This document shows positions 1-6,314 of a stretch of 6,551 nt of DNA, piece by piece. The notes beneath the pieces were generated by a model. That model was given only the letters and a program-made list of their open reading frames with translations, was not told where the DNA came from and made no database searches. Location: the NCBI GenBank assembly GCA_937885235.1, contig CAKZZK010000006.1, positions 1 to 6,551 of the forward strand, written 5' to 3'. How positions within the stretch are numbered: position 1 is the stretch's first letter; every line of letters begins with the position of its first letter. Position numbers and translations under genes: made by a program. This DNA comes from an uncultured Treponema sp. (lineage in GTDB: Bacteria; Spirochaetota; Spirochaetia; Treponematales; Treponemataceae).

Positions 1-207
1 TATAATGGCAGGAGCAGTGATGAGATATCGTCCATTTTGGATAGTCTCCGTAATGCACATACTACTGTCACCGATGAGACCGCAAAAAAGGCAAAGACGG
101 ACGCTGCAGCAGACTATGCGAGACAGTATAAGTATCTGCAGGATAAGTACAGTGATACAAATAGAGTAGATGGTGGTACACAGACCATAGGTGAAGCTTC
201 AGATTAG
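1..207 (+). CDS. C-terminal 68 residues of an unrecognised protein (5' end outside window)
   Basis: Plus-strand frame 1 is open from the first base to a TAG at 205-207. It has no start of its own, so it is the tail of a gene that begins left of the window. The peptide is hydrophilic and helical: it opens YNGRSSDEISSILDSL, continues with an Ala/Lys/Asp-rich stretch (TAKKAKTDAAADYARQYKYL) and ends GGTQTIGEASD. That composition is typical of a real bacterial protein, whereas the opposite strand here reads as Tyr/His/Leu-rich noise. This is the main reason to treat this strand as the coding one where it overlaps the minus-strand ORF (68-207). I see no membrane segment. I do not recognise the family; an extracellular or structural protein is possible but unsupported. 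G+C in the first 120 bases is about 48%, higher than the AT-rich gene it converges on. Confidence 0.6.
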   Translation, partial: YNGRSSDEISSILDSLRNAHTTVTDETAKKAKTDAAADYARQYKYLQDKYSDTNRVDGGTQTIGEASD

Positions 208-763
208 GAAATCGAAAAAACCCAAATTTACTCCACTTCCTCTCCACAAATTGTTTCATAACATCAGGAGGCATTAATTTTAGCTGCTCTATAACGTCAT
301 ATTTTTCCAAATCTTTGTTTTGGAAAAACATAGCCATATCGTCTTCCGTAAACATCTGAACCATAAGAGGCAGCGGAAAAGCTCCCAGAGCAACATTTAC
401 GAGTTCTTCCATACTGACTTTAGTCAACAATTTCAATAATTTTTCTTGAGTAAAGAAATATAGTCCCATAACCAAGTCTTCCTGTTCAAGGAGCGGAAGT
501 ACCAAAAGTCTTGTATGGTCATCCATTTTATCAAGTATAACAAATTTGTTTTCAACATTTGTCAGTTTAAATATTTTTATCAATTTCTCAGGAGAATTAT
601 ACATTTCAGAAGCATAATTTACTGCCTTAGTGTTTCCTTTAGCTGCTTCTGTTTCAATGATTTCATCAACAGTTTTCAGCCCGTAATCATTAATCATACG
701 AGAGGATGTAATGCCCATTTTATCGGCAAAAAGTATCATATTTGCATCAATAACTGTTGACAT
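68..763 (-). CDS. Helical-repeat protein of unknown function, vaguely MgtE-N/FliG-like; C-terminus probably aberrant
   Basis: This ORF has 231 codons, ATG at 763, and AAGGAG (768-773) four bases upstream, so the start is secure. Residues 1-174 look like a genuine soluble, all-helical protein. Leu/Met-rich amphipathic helices recur at about 55-170, including LPLLEQEDLVMGLYFF and KLLTKVSMEELVNVAL. Their style resembles the superhelical MgtE intracellular N-domain and FliG-type repeats. That resemblance is by eye only and assigns no function. There is no signal peptide or membrane segment. From about residue 186 the frame lies antisense to the plus-strand gene ending at 207 and becomes Tyr/His/Leu/Ser-rich, so this tail is probably not native. 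A one-base shift near 239-244 would give the ending E-E-V-E and a TAA at 228-230, leaving a 20-base gap to the convergent gene. G+C in 421-660 is 73/240 (30%), well below the sugar genes. A weak -10-like TATACT lies at 799-804 (minus strand) with no good -35. Confidence 0.65.
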   Translation of the reverse strand: MSTVIDANMILFADKMGITSSRMINDYGLKTVDEIIETEAAKGNTKAVNYASEMYNSPEKLIKIFKLTNVENKFVILDKMDDHTRLLVLPLLEQEDLVMGLYFFTQEKLLKLLTKVSMEELVNVALGAFPLPLMVQMFTEDDMAMFFQNKDLEKYDVIEQLKLMPPDVMKQFVERKWSKFGFFRFPNLKLHLWSVYHHLLYLYHCTYPADTYTVSHSLLQRPSLPFLRSHR

Positions 764-767
764 AAAA

Positions 768-773
768 CTCCTT
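768..773 (-). promoter_or_regulatory. Shine-Dalgarno site fixing the start at 763
   Basis: Minus strand reads AAGGAG, then TTTT, then the ATG at 763. It is the strongest ribosome-binding site in the window. It supports independent translation of this gene, which lies 174 bases beyond the end of the 110-residue gene. Confidence 0.7.
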
Positions 774-786
774 ATTTTTATAGCTC

Positions 787-930
787 TTATATATATAAAG
801 TATATCTGTTATAAAAAATTGCCTTTTTTATTAAGATTTGTAAAGATGAATTTAAAGCAGTTGGCGTTTGCATATTGTTGTTTTCTACAATTGCTGTTCT
901 TGGAAAACCATTTGCAATTCCATTATTCAT
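787..930 (-). CDS. Possible small ORF, 47 codons, unknown
   Basis: An open minus-strand frame runs from ATG at 930 to TAA at 787-789 between the 110-residue gene and the 763 gene. It begins MNNGIANGFPRTAIVENNN, continues MQTPTALNSSLQ and ends in an Ile/Lys/Tyr-rich stretch. The first 30 residues look more protein-like than random AT-rich DNA usually does, while the end (ILIKKAIFYNRY) follows an A6 run and could be out of frame. No Shine-Dalgarno site precedes the ATG. The same frame is open further upstream except for one TAG at 949-951. It could be a real small protein, a decayed gene fragment or chance. The region is very AT-rich (49/180 G+C in 781-960), which makes chance reading frames less common but skews their composition towards Asn, Ile and Lys. 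Confidence 0.25.
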   Translation of the reverse strand: MNNGIANGFPRTAIVENNNMQTPTALNSSLQILIKKAIFYNRYTLYI

Positions 931-935
931 AATGC

Positions 936-997
936 CGTTACAGAAAATCTACTGATATTCTATAACTATATAATAATTTTCGTGATTTCCTGTAACG
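936..997. repeat. Imperfect inverted repeat (14-bp arms, 13 matching)
   Basis: The left arm CGTTACAGAAAATC (936-949) and right arm GATTTCCTGTAACG (984-997) are inverted copies with one mismatch, separated by 34 AT-rich bases. The pair covers the last codons and stop of the 110-residue gene. It is not a normal intrinsic terminator: the loop is long and no T-run follows on the minus strand. It might be an mRNA-stabilising hairpin or a remnant of a mobile-element end. Confidence 0.45.
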
Positions 998-1270
998 TTC
1001 CCCCCTCTCTATATAATTGTAATCAACATCATTAGCTTGCATGCTGTAACTTATAGATTTAAAATGCTCGCCCCACTCTTCCTGCCATTTTATTAATCTG
1101 ACAATATTCTGATACATATCATGGCTTCGTAACGAAAGCTCATCTAGGTTTTTGTACATATTGTGGCTTCTCGATGAGAGTTCAAGCAGCAACCTATGGA
1201 TTTCACCAAGAATACCCCGCATCTCTTCAGGAAATGCAAGCAAAGCTCTTATTGAATCTATTATTTTCAT
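938..1270 (-). CDS. Small helical (coiled-coil-like) protein with a 14-residue internal repeat, unknown function
   Basis: This is a 110-residue protein. I chose ATG at 1270 because GGAAGG (1280-1285) lies nine bases upstream; a GTG directly after the glycosyltransferase stop (1303) is possible but has no better signal. The protein opens MKIIDSIRALLAFPEEMRGI. Residues 31-44 and 45-58 are a near-duplicate pair, LSSRSHNMYKNLDE and LSLRSHDMYQNIVR, with conserved LS-RSH-MY-N. Residues 1-70 should be helical and perhaps oligomeric. After about residue 80 the sequence turns basic and Tyr-rich (ERGERYRKSRKLLYSYR). There is no signal peptide or clear membrane segment. It starts 33 bases after the glycosyltransferase stop, so it is almost certainly in the same transcript and may help or scaffold that enzyme; this is inference. 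A G6 run (plus-strand C6, 1000-1005) precedes the last 20 or so codons, so the present C-terminus may be altered. I do not recognise the family. Confidence 0.6.
   Translation of the reverse strand: MKIIDSIRALLAFPEEMRGILGEIHRLLLELSSRSHNMYKNLDELSLRSHDMYQNIVRLIKWQEEWGEHFKSISYSMQANDVDYNYIERGERYRKSRKLLYSYRISVDFL
1097..1180 (-). repeat. Tandem 42-bp coding repeat (two copies)
   Basis: Two adjacent 42-base units encode the 14-residue repeat of the small helical protein. The DNA copies have diverged more than the peptides: both keep a core resembling GAAGCCA(C/T)(A/G)ATATG on the minus strand. This suggests an old duplication kept for its protein pattern. Confidence 0.5.
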
Positions 1271-1303
1271 AAAACGCAACCTTCCAATAAAGCCAGAGCA
1301 CAC

Positions 1304-3829
1304 CTACTCCCACGCCCAGCCGACATATTTCTTCTGCATAAGCCGGTGATATTTTTCAGTGAGTTTCTTTGCCTGTATAGAACCCGGCTTTACTTTTGCC
1401 AGTTTCCTTTTATAATAGCGTATTTTTACATAGCTTGCGACAGGCAGGCGAAGCATAACGCTCTGCAGATAATCCTTGGTCACATAATTCACAGAACGAT
1501 TTTTTTCAAATGCACAGTATTCTTCGCAATCAAAACGGACCAAATCCTGTATCAGCCTTATCTGCATCTCATAAGGAATGACGACAGCGAAAGGAGCTGA
1601 TGAAACATCATCATCACGGGAAAAAGTCATACGGCGGGAAAAGGCAAGTTTCTCATGGGCTTTATTGACTATGATATTTGCATACAGAAAATGTTCCAGA
1701 CAGTCAACATTGCTAAAGACAAAATCAGGAATAAGTTCATGGGCGGCAGATTTAAACAGGAACATGCCGGGACTCTCAAACTCATAGCCCAATGCAAAAT
1801 TCACAAAATCAAAAGCAGTATACACGCCGAAATGATGGGGACGCACATGCCTGTCAGGGCAAACATGCAGTTTGCCAGAATACGCTCCCAGACAATCAGC
1901 ATCTTCTACGGCACGGACAAGAGTTGTCACATGGTCATAAAACCATTGCTCGCAGGTATTTGTGTTGAGAAAATAATCATGGGAAACAACTTTTTGCATT
2001 TCACGTATCACATAGCCGCATGTAAGCTGCCTGCTTCCTTTTTTATCAAACAAGGGGAATGGGCATACGATGGTTCCCGGCAGCTCTGCATCACACCACT
2101 GCTTTGCAGCCACTGCCACCGTAGCATCTGCCGCAACGCATAAAATGATATTACGATAGTATTGATTCTTTATATTGGCAATTACAGGAGTAAGATTCTT
2201 ATATACAGTTTCCTCATCCTGTGAATCTGCAACATACGTGACGAGGACGAGCTTTTCTTCATTTTTGGCAAACAGAAACTCTTTTACACTGTTAAAACGC
2301 AGGCTATGCCTCTGTACAATTTGCATGAACTGCTTGTCCAGAGAAAAGCGTTCCCTAAAAATGCGCTGAGCTTTTCTTGCCATCTCCAAGGCAGCTTCTT
2401 TATTCGCAAGGATCCATTCATATTTTTCCATTATTTGCGCAAAGGTGTCCTGCGGATTTTTCTTATCATACGTTATGAACAGAGCTGCGTCTTTAAAGTG
2501 CCTTTCCATAAATTCATTATCATCAGAGATAATGACCGCTCCTGCCGCTATTGCCTCGTATGCACGGTTTGTAACTGCGCCCGCCCGCCTGTGTATATCA
2601 GACGAAAGGACAAGGCATATTCCGCAGGCATTTATTTCTTTCAAAATGCTGAATCCGTCAAATGGAATCGAATATTGGTAACACTTATAACCCGCCCATG
2701 GGCGAAGACCGCCCCAGGTATCAACCTTGTCGGGACCAAAGAATTTTACCTTGCCAGTATCATCAAGCAGCTTAAACAGTCCGGCATGACGGCTTCCGCC
2801 GAAAAGCACCTCCCAGTTCATACCGCAATAAAACATCACCGGATTTTCCAGACGAGGCTCCATCATGGCGCTTTCTGGGAAAGAACCTATCAGACAGGAA
2901 GCATCGTCAAGATTTCGGGGAGAATTCAGCAGCATTGTTTGCAGATGGTTTTTCATTCCGCCGGCATCATAGACCAGATAATCATCATTCATAAGGTAAT
3001 TATCTGTAATGCGCCCCGCATAATCTTTCAGGCGCAAAGGAATTTCCGGCGGATTCCATACGGCGTGATAATAAAATGAATCGACAGACTTGTGCATTTC
3101 ATAATGAACTGAAATTACAAAATCAAGCTCTGACGCATCAACCCTTTTTCCAATTTTTTTCTGGCTCACCGCATCCAGTTGCTGCCCAAAGCCCTCAAAA
3201 AAAATGCACGCCATGCCGTTATCTTCCAACGCCTTGCGCATACGGATAAGAAGCTCAAATTCAGCAGACAAATCGCCCGCCCACGGCGAAACAATGCCGA
3301 CGGTAATTTTATCATGCTTAGCCAATGGCAGAGCTATCGCTTTTCCGTTGCCAGCCGTCGCATACCGCATGTTCCACAGCAGCATCTCATCATATTTATT
3401 AAGCGCGGTAGCCATATAAACAAGCGGCAGGCAGGCTGAATTGGCATCTGCTTTCTTATCACCACATTTTTGCAAAAAAGCTTTCTTAAACTCGCTTGCT
3501 CCGTCATGTATATCCCGCAAGAGATTATCCGCATCCTCATCTTGAAAAATATACGCCAGTATACGCCTGATACAGGGAGAATCTAAGGCATCTTTAAAAG
3601 CAACGGATGCCTCATGCCGCAAGGCATTTATGAAGCTGCCGTTATGTGTTGACAGCCATTCCTCATAGTAAAGAAATATTATGCCGGCATATATAAAGCC
3701 AAATTCTTTCCAACAAGCATCCTCTCCATAGCTTGAAGAATCGCACAGTTCTTCCAGCAGGGATGCGCAAGGAGCCTCGGCTTTGTACTTTCGCAATATG
3801 CTATAATAGCTTGCATTCTTGTGTTTCAT
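1304..3829 (-). CDS. Large two-module glycosyltransferase: GT-B (CgeB-like) plus degenerate GT-A-like module
   Basis: This is an 841-residue cytoplasmic protein. I start it at ATG 3829, two bases after the fcl stop, with AAGG (3837-3840) seven bases upstream; a TTG overlapping that stop (3835) would add two residues. Residues 1-165 are a helical region I do not recognise. About 172-510 reads as a GT-B glycosyltransferase. A Rossmann-type beginning, KITVGIVSPWAGDLSAEFEL, leads to a C-terminal half with FYCGMNWE, VKFFGPDK and the donor-site-like NRAYEAIAAGAVIISDD (about 421-437). This pattern matches CgeB/Glyco_trans_1_2 proteins. About 526-735 resembles a GT-A (family 2-like) fold: LVLVTYVADSQDEETVYKNL, then DYFLNTNTCEQWFYDHV where such enzymes normally carry the acidic DxD segment. 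The last 45 residues are basic and helical. Its place directly after gmd and fcl suggests it transfers fucose or a related GDP-sugar, but donor and acceptor cannot be read from the sequence. G+C is mixed; samples range from 38% to 52%. Confidence 0.8.
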   Translation of the reverse strand: MKHKNASYYSILRKYKAEAPCASLLEELCDSSSYGEDACWKEFGFIYAGIIFLYYEEWLSTHNGSFINALRHEASVAFKDALDSPCIRRILAYIFQDEDADNLLRDIHDGASEFKKAFLQKCGDKKADANSACLPLVYMATALNKYDEMLLWNMRYATAGNGKAIALPLAKHDKITVGIVSPWAGDLSAEFELLIRMRKALEDNGMACIFFEGFGQQLDAVSQKKIGKRVDASELDFVISVHYEMHKSVDSFYYHAVWNPPEIPLRLKDYAGRITDNYLMNDDYLVYDAGGMKNHLQTMLLNSPRNLDDASCLIGSFPESAMMEPRLENPVMFYCGMNWEVLFGGSRHAGLFKLLDDTGKVKFFGPDKVDTWGGLRPWAGYKCYQYSIPFDGFSILKEINACGICLVLSSDIHRRAGAVTNRAYEAIAAGAVIISDDNEFMERHFKDAALFITYDKKNPQDTFAQIMEKYEWILANKEAALEMARKAQRIFRERFSLDKQFMQIVQRHSLRFNSVKEFLFAKNEEKLVLVTYVADSQDEETVYKNLTPVIANIKNQYYRNIILCVAADATVAVAAKQWCDAELPGTIVCPFPLFDKKGSRQLTCGYVIREMQKVVSHDYFLNTNTCEQWFYDHVTTLVRAVEDADCLGAYSGKLHVCPDRHVRPHHFGVYTAFDFVNFALGYEFESPGMFLFKSAAHELIPDFVFSNVDCLEHFLYANIIVNKAHEKLAFSRRMTFSRDDDVSSAPFAVVIPYEMQIRLIQDLVRFDCEEYCAFEKNRSVNYVTKDYLQSVMLRLPVASYVKIRYYKRKLAKVKPGSIQAKKLTEKYHRLMQKKYVGWAWE

Positions 3830-3831
3830 GC

Positions 3832-4797
3832 TCAAACCTTACAAACTGTCTCTATATAATCTTCATAGCTCAGCTTCAGCCCTTCATCAAGGCTGACTCT
3901 GGGGGTCCAGCCAAGTTCCCGTAAACGAGAATTATCACAAAGCCGTTTATGCATTCCATTCGGCTTCGAGGTATCCCATACTATATTGCAAGTCCGTTCT
4001 GGCACATCTGCATAGACAAGCTTCATAACCTTGTCGGCAAGCTCCTTGATAGAAATATCACTGCCACATCCAACATTTACAAAGCAGGCAGGAGAAAGCT
4101 CATTTGCCGAACAATGCTCCATCAGGAAGCACATTGCATCTGCCAAATCCTCATTATATAAAAATTCCCTGCATGACGACCCGTCGCCCCACAGGACAAC
4201 TTCATCTTTTCCAGATAGTTTTGCGTCATGAAATTTCTTTATCATTGAAGGGAGCACATGACCGCCTTCAACGTCATAAGTGTCACCGGGACCATAGAGA
4301 TTATTCGGTACAACTGAGAAAAAATCCATGCCATGCTCAAGATGATATTTCTGGCACATCATGATGACGCTTATCTTTGCAAGGGCATAGGCATCATGCG
4401 CAGGGTCAAGCGCCCCCGTAAGAAGATGCTCTTCCTTCAAAGGCTGAGAAGCATTTTTGGGATAGATACAGGCAGAAGCTATATTGATTAATTTCTTAAC
4501 TCCATATCTATATGATGCATCAACAGTGTTAAAGCCCATCATGACATTTTTATACAGAAAATCAGCAGGATGTTTTTTATTCAGACCAATTCCTCCCACA
4601 TAAGCCGCCGCAAAAAATACATATTCTGGCTTTTCGAGCTTAAAGAATTCATCAAGCGCAGACTGATTGCACAGATCAAGCTGCGCATGGCTCCTCACAA
4701 TGATATTTGTGTACCCGTCCTTCAAGAGCTTTCTGCAAAGAGCACTTCCCACCAAGCCCCGATGTCCGGCGACAAAGATTTTTGCATTTTTATCCAT
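3832..4797 (-). CDS. fcl: GDP-L-fucose synthase (GDP-4-keto-6-deoxymannose 3,5-epimerase/4-reductase)
   Basis: This 321-residue enzyme, full length for the family, carries out the last step of GDP-L-fucose synthesis: two epimerisations and an NADPH-dependent reduction of GDP-4-keto-6-deoxy-D-mannose in the cytoplasm. It is an extended SDR. The cofactor loop is GHRGLVGSAL (G11, G14, G17), followed by the typical AAAYVGGIGLN. Catalytic residues line up with those known for E. coli GMER, each shifted by one: S108 and C110 in ASACIYP, Y137 and K141 in YALAK, and H180 in EGGHVLPSM. EEHLLTGALDP and WGDGSSCREFLYNEDLADA are also family signatures. No key residue is missing. ATG at 4797 lies nine bases after the gmd stop. 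The only ribosome-binding candidate is AGAGG inside the gmd end, so translation may be coupled. The symbol wcaG is also used for this family. Confidence 0.95.
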   Translation of the reverse strand: MDKNAKIFVAGHRGLVGSALCRKLLKDGYTNIIVRSHAQLDLCNQSALDEFFKLEKPEYVFFAAAYVGGIGLNKKHPADFLYKNVMMGFNTVDASYRYGVKKLINIASACIYPKNASQPLKEEHLLTGALDPAHDAYALAKISVIMMCQKYHLEHGMDFFSVVPNNLYGPGDTYDVEGGHVLPSMIKKFHDAKLSGKDEVVLWGDGSSCREFLYNEDLADAMCFLMEHCSANELSPACFVNVGCGSDISIKELADKVMKLVYADVPERTCNIVWDTSKPNGMHKRLCDNSRLRELGWTPRVSLDEGLKLSYEDYIETVCKV

Positions 4798-4806
4798 AAA
4801 AGAAAA

Positions 4807-5883
4807 CTACCTCTGGTGCACGAAATGCTCGTGCTTCACATATTCCATGTCATGCCGAACCATGAGGGCGACCAGTTCTTTGAATGAGGTCTTCTGCGGA
4901 TTCCACCCCAAAAGCTTTTTCGCTTTTGCGGGATCACCAAGGAGCGTTTCTACTTCTGCAGGCCTAAAATAATGCGGATCAACTTCAACCAAGACAGCTC
5001 CAGTCTTTTTGTCATAGCCCTTTTCATTCACGCCATCGCCTTTGAACTCAAGCTCTATTCCAGCTTCGCAAAATGCCAGCTGGCAGAATTCACGCACCGT
5101 ATGCTGCTCGCCAGTGGCAATTACAAAATCATCAGGTTTCTCCTGCTGTAAAATCAACCACATGCATTCCACATAATCCCGTGCATATCCCCAGTCGCGA
5201 AGTGCATTTAAATTTCCCAGATACAGTTTCTTCTGCTTTCCATGCGCAATACGGCTTGCCGCCAGCGTAATTTTCCGTGTTACAAAATTTTCGCCCCGTC
5301 GTTCAGATTCATGGTTGAACAGAATGCCGTTCGCGCAAAACATGCCGTAGCTCTCTCGGTAATTCCTCATTATCCAATATCCATATAGCTTTGCAACGGC
5401 ATACGGAGAGCGAGGATAGAAGGGTGTTGTTTCCTTTTGGGGAATTTCCTGTACCAGCCCGAACAGCTCTGAAGTTGACGCCTGATAAATACGGCATGAA
5501 TTTTCCATACCGAGAAAATGAACTGCTTCCAAAATGCGCAGAACTCCCGTTGCATCAGCATCAGCCGTATACTCAGGAACATCAAAAGAAATCCGCACAT
5601 GGCTTTGGGCAGCAAGATTGTAAATTTCCGAAGGCTTTATTTCCCGTATAAGGCGGATAAGGGATTCTGAATCAGTAACATCACCGTAATGCAGTTTCAC
5701 CCGCCTGTTTTTGTGATAATCCTCTATTAAATCTTCTATATACAGATGCTCAATTCTTCCTGTATTAAATGAAGAGGAACGGCGTGTAATACCGTGGACC
5801 TCATAATCCCTGTCAAGTAAAAACTCTGCTAAAAAGGAACCGTCCTGTCCTGTAATTCCCGTTATAAGAGCAACCTTTCCCAT
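4807..5883 (-). CDS. gmd: GDP-mannose 4,6-dehydratase
   Basis: This 358-residue cytoplasmic SDR converts GDP-D-mannose to GDP-4-keto-6-deoxy-D-mannose with bound NADP(H). The product feeds GDP-L-fucose and, in other organisms, GDP-rhamnose, GDP-perosamine or GDP-colitose. The N-terminal ITGITGQDGSFLAEFLL (G9, G12, G15) is the family's cofactor loop. HYGDVTDSESL and YNLAAQSHVRISFDVPEYTA follow. The active-site segment is STSELFG (T137, E139) with Y161 and K165 in YAVAK. FNHESERRGENFVTRKIT and the C-terminal DPHYFRPAEVETLLGDPAKA are diagnostic for Gmd rather than other sugar dehydratases. Length and motifs are complete. ATG at 5883 follows the cupin stop by three bases. GCGGAG (5893-5898), inside the last cupin codons, is nine bases upstream, implying translational coupling. 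No mannose-6-phosphate isomerase, phosphomannomutase or GDP-mannose pyrophosphorylase gene is in the window, so GDP-mannose must be supplied from elsewhere. Confidence 0.96.
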   Translation of the reverse strand: MGKVALITGITGQDGSFLAEFLLDRDYEVHGITRRSSSFNTGRIEHLYIEDLIEDYHKNRRVKLHYGDVTDSESLIRLIREIKPSEIYNLAAQSHVRISFDVPEYTADADATGVLRILEAVHFLGMENSCRIYQASTSELFGLVQEIPQKETTPFYPRSPYAVAKLYGYWIMRNYRESYGMFCANGILFNHESERRGENFVTRKITLAASRIAHGKQKKLYLGNLNALRDWGYARDYVECMWLILQQEKPDDFVIATGEQHTVREFCQLAFCEAGIELEFKGDGVNEKGYDKKTGAVLVEVDPHYFRPAEVETLLGDPAKAKKLLGWNPQKTSFKELVALMVRHDMEYVKHEHFVHQR

Positions 5884-5886
5884 ATT

Positions 5887-6261
5887 CTAGAACTCCGCTT
5901 TATATATATCTTTTGTATTATCAGGCAATTCCACCCCGCGGTCATACATACTTACCTTCACAGTATCTTCTGTATAACGGAATGAATGAAGAACGAATGG
6001 AGGAATACTGAACATGTTCCCTTTTTGGAAATGCACGGTCTTCTGTTCACCGTCCTTTTTTAAAATCAAGTCAAATGAGCCAGAAACAACATAAAACAAC
6101 TCCGTATTTATTTTATGAAAATGTCCCCCACGGACAACGCCTTTTCTTGTAAAAATAACATTTACCTGCTTGTAGCCGTCATGAACAATCTGCGTGAAAT
6201 TTCCCCGTTCATCATTGAAGCTGAAATCAGGGGTCAGCATCTTTACCAATTCACTTTTCAT
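5887..6261 (-). CDS. Stand-alone cupin, likely sugar epimerase/isomerase related to CapF/FnlB C-terminal or WxcM-type domains
   Basis: This is a 124-residue, single-domain protein. I prefer ATG at 6261, giving MKSELVKMLTPDFSFNDERG, over an upstream TTG (6297) whose extra 12 residues look unlike the family; neither has a clear Shine-Dalgarno site. The sequence satisfies cupin motif 1 exactly: G41, five residues, H47-F-H49, four residues, E54, six residues, G61. Motif 2 follows as G81, five residues, P87-P88, then H92. H47, H49, E54 and H92 form a full metal site. NDERGNFTQI and GVVRGGHFHKINTELFYVVSG recall the C-terminal cupin of CapF/FnlB-type sugar enzymes and WxcM/FdtA ketoisomerases. FdtA-type enzymes, as I remember them, have no acidic ligand here, so the CapF-like branch fits better. 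Being first in the gmd-fcl operon suggests action on a GDP-4-keto-6-deoxy sugar, but the substrate is unproven. A purely structural or regulatory cupin is possible. Confidence 0.8.
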   Translation of the reverse strand: MKSELVKMLTPDFSFNDERGNFTQIVHDGYKQVNVIFTRKGVVRGGHFHKINTELFYVVSGSFDLILKKDGEQKTVHFQKGNMFSIPPFVLHSFRYTEDTVKVSMYDRGVELPDNTKDIYKAEF

Positions 6262-6289
6262 TGTATTTATTTTTTTCAAATAATAGACC

Positions 6290-6314
6290 TGCAACAACGT
6301 TGCATTTGCGCAAA
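6290..6314. promoter_or_regulatory. Two adjacent palindromes, candidate operator
   Basis: TGCAAC-AAC-GTTGCA (6290-6304) is a 6-bp inverted repeat. It is followed at once by the perfect 10-base palindrome TTTGCGCAAA (6305-6314). They lie 30-50 bases before the cupin ATG, where a repressor or activator could control the operon. No specific regulator is implied, and palindromes this short can occur by chance. Confidence 0.25.

Noticed and set aside
302..328. Perfect 10-bp inverted repeat (TTTTTCCAAA / TTTGGAAAAA, 7-base spacer)
   Set aside because: It lies inside the well-formed part of the 763 gene, encoding FFQNKDLEK, and is AT-rich, so codon content is the simpler explanation.
824..842. A-run/T-run inverted repeat around GGCAA upstream of the 763 gene as a terminator
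   Set aside because: The stem is AT-only (8 bp) with no GC pairs, too weak for an intrinsic terminator.
711..932. Plus-strand open frame of 73 codons with hydrophobic content
   Set aside because: It runs over the start and upstream region of the minus-strand 763 gene. Its Leu/Phe/Ile richness follows from AT-rich antisense DNA, and it has no Shine-Dalgarno site.
2306..3079. Plus-strand open frame of 257 codons inside the glycosyltransferase
   Set aside because: The opposite frame encodes recognisable GT-B motifs, while this one has no recognisable motif or start signal. It is an antisense shadow.
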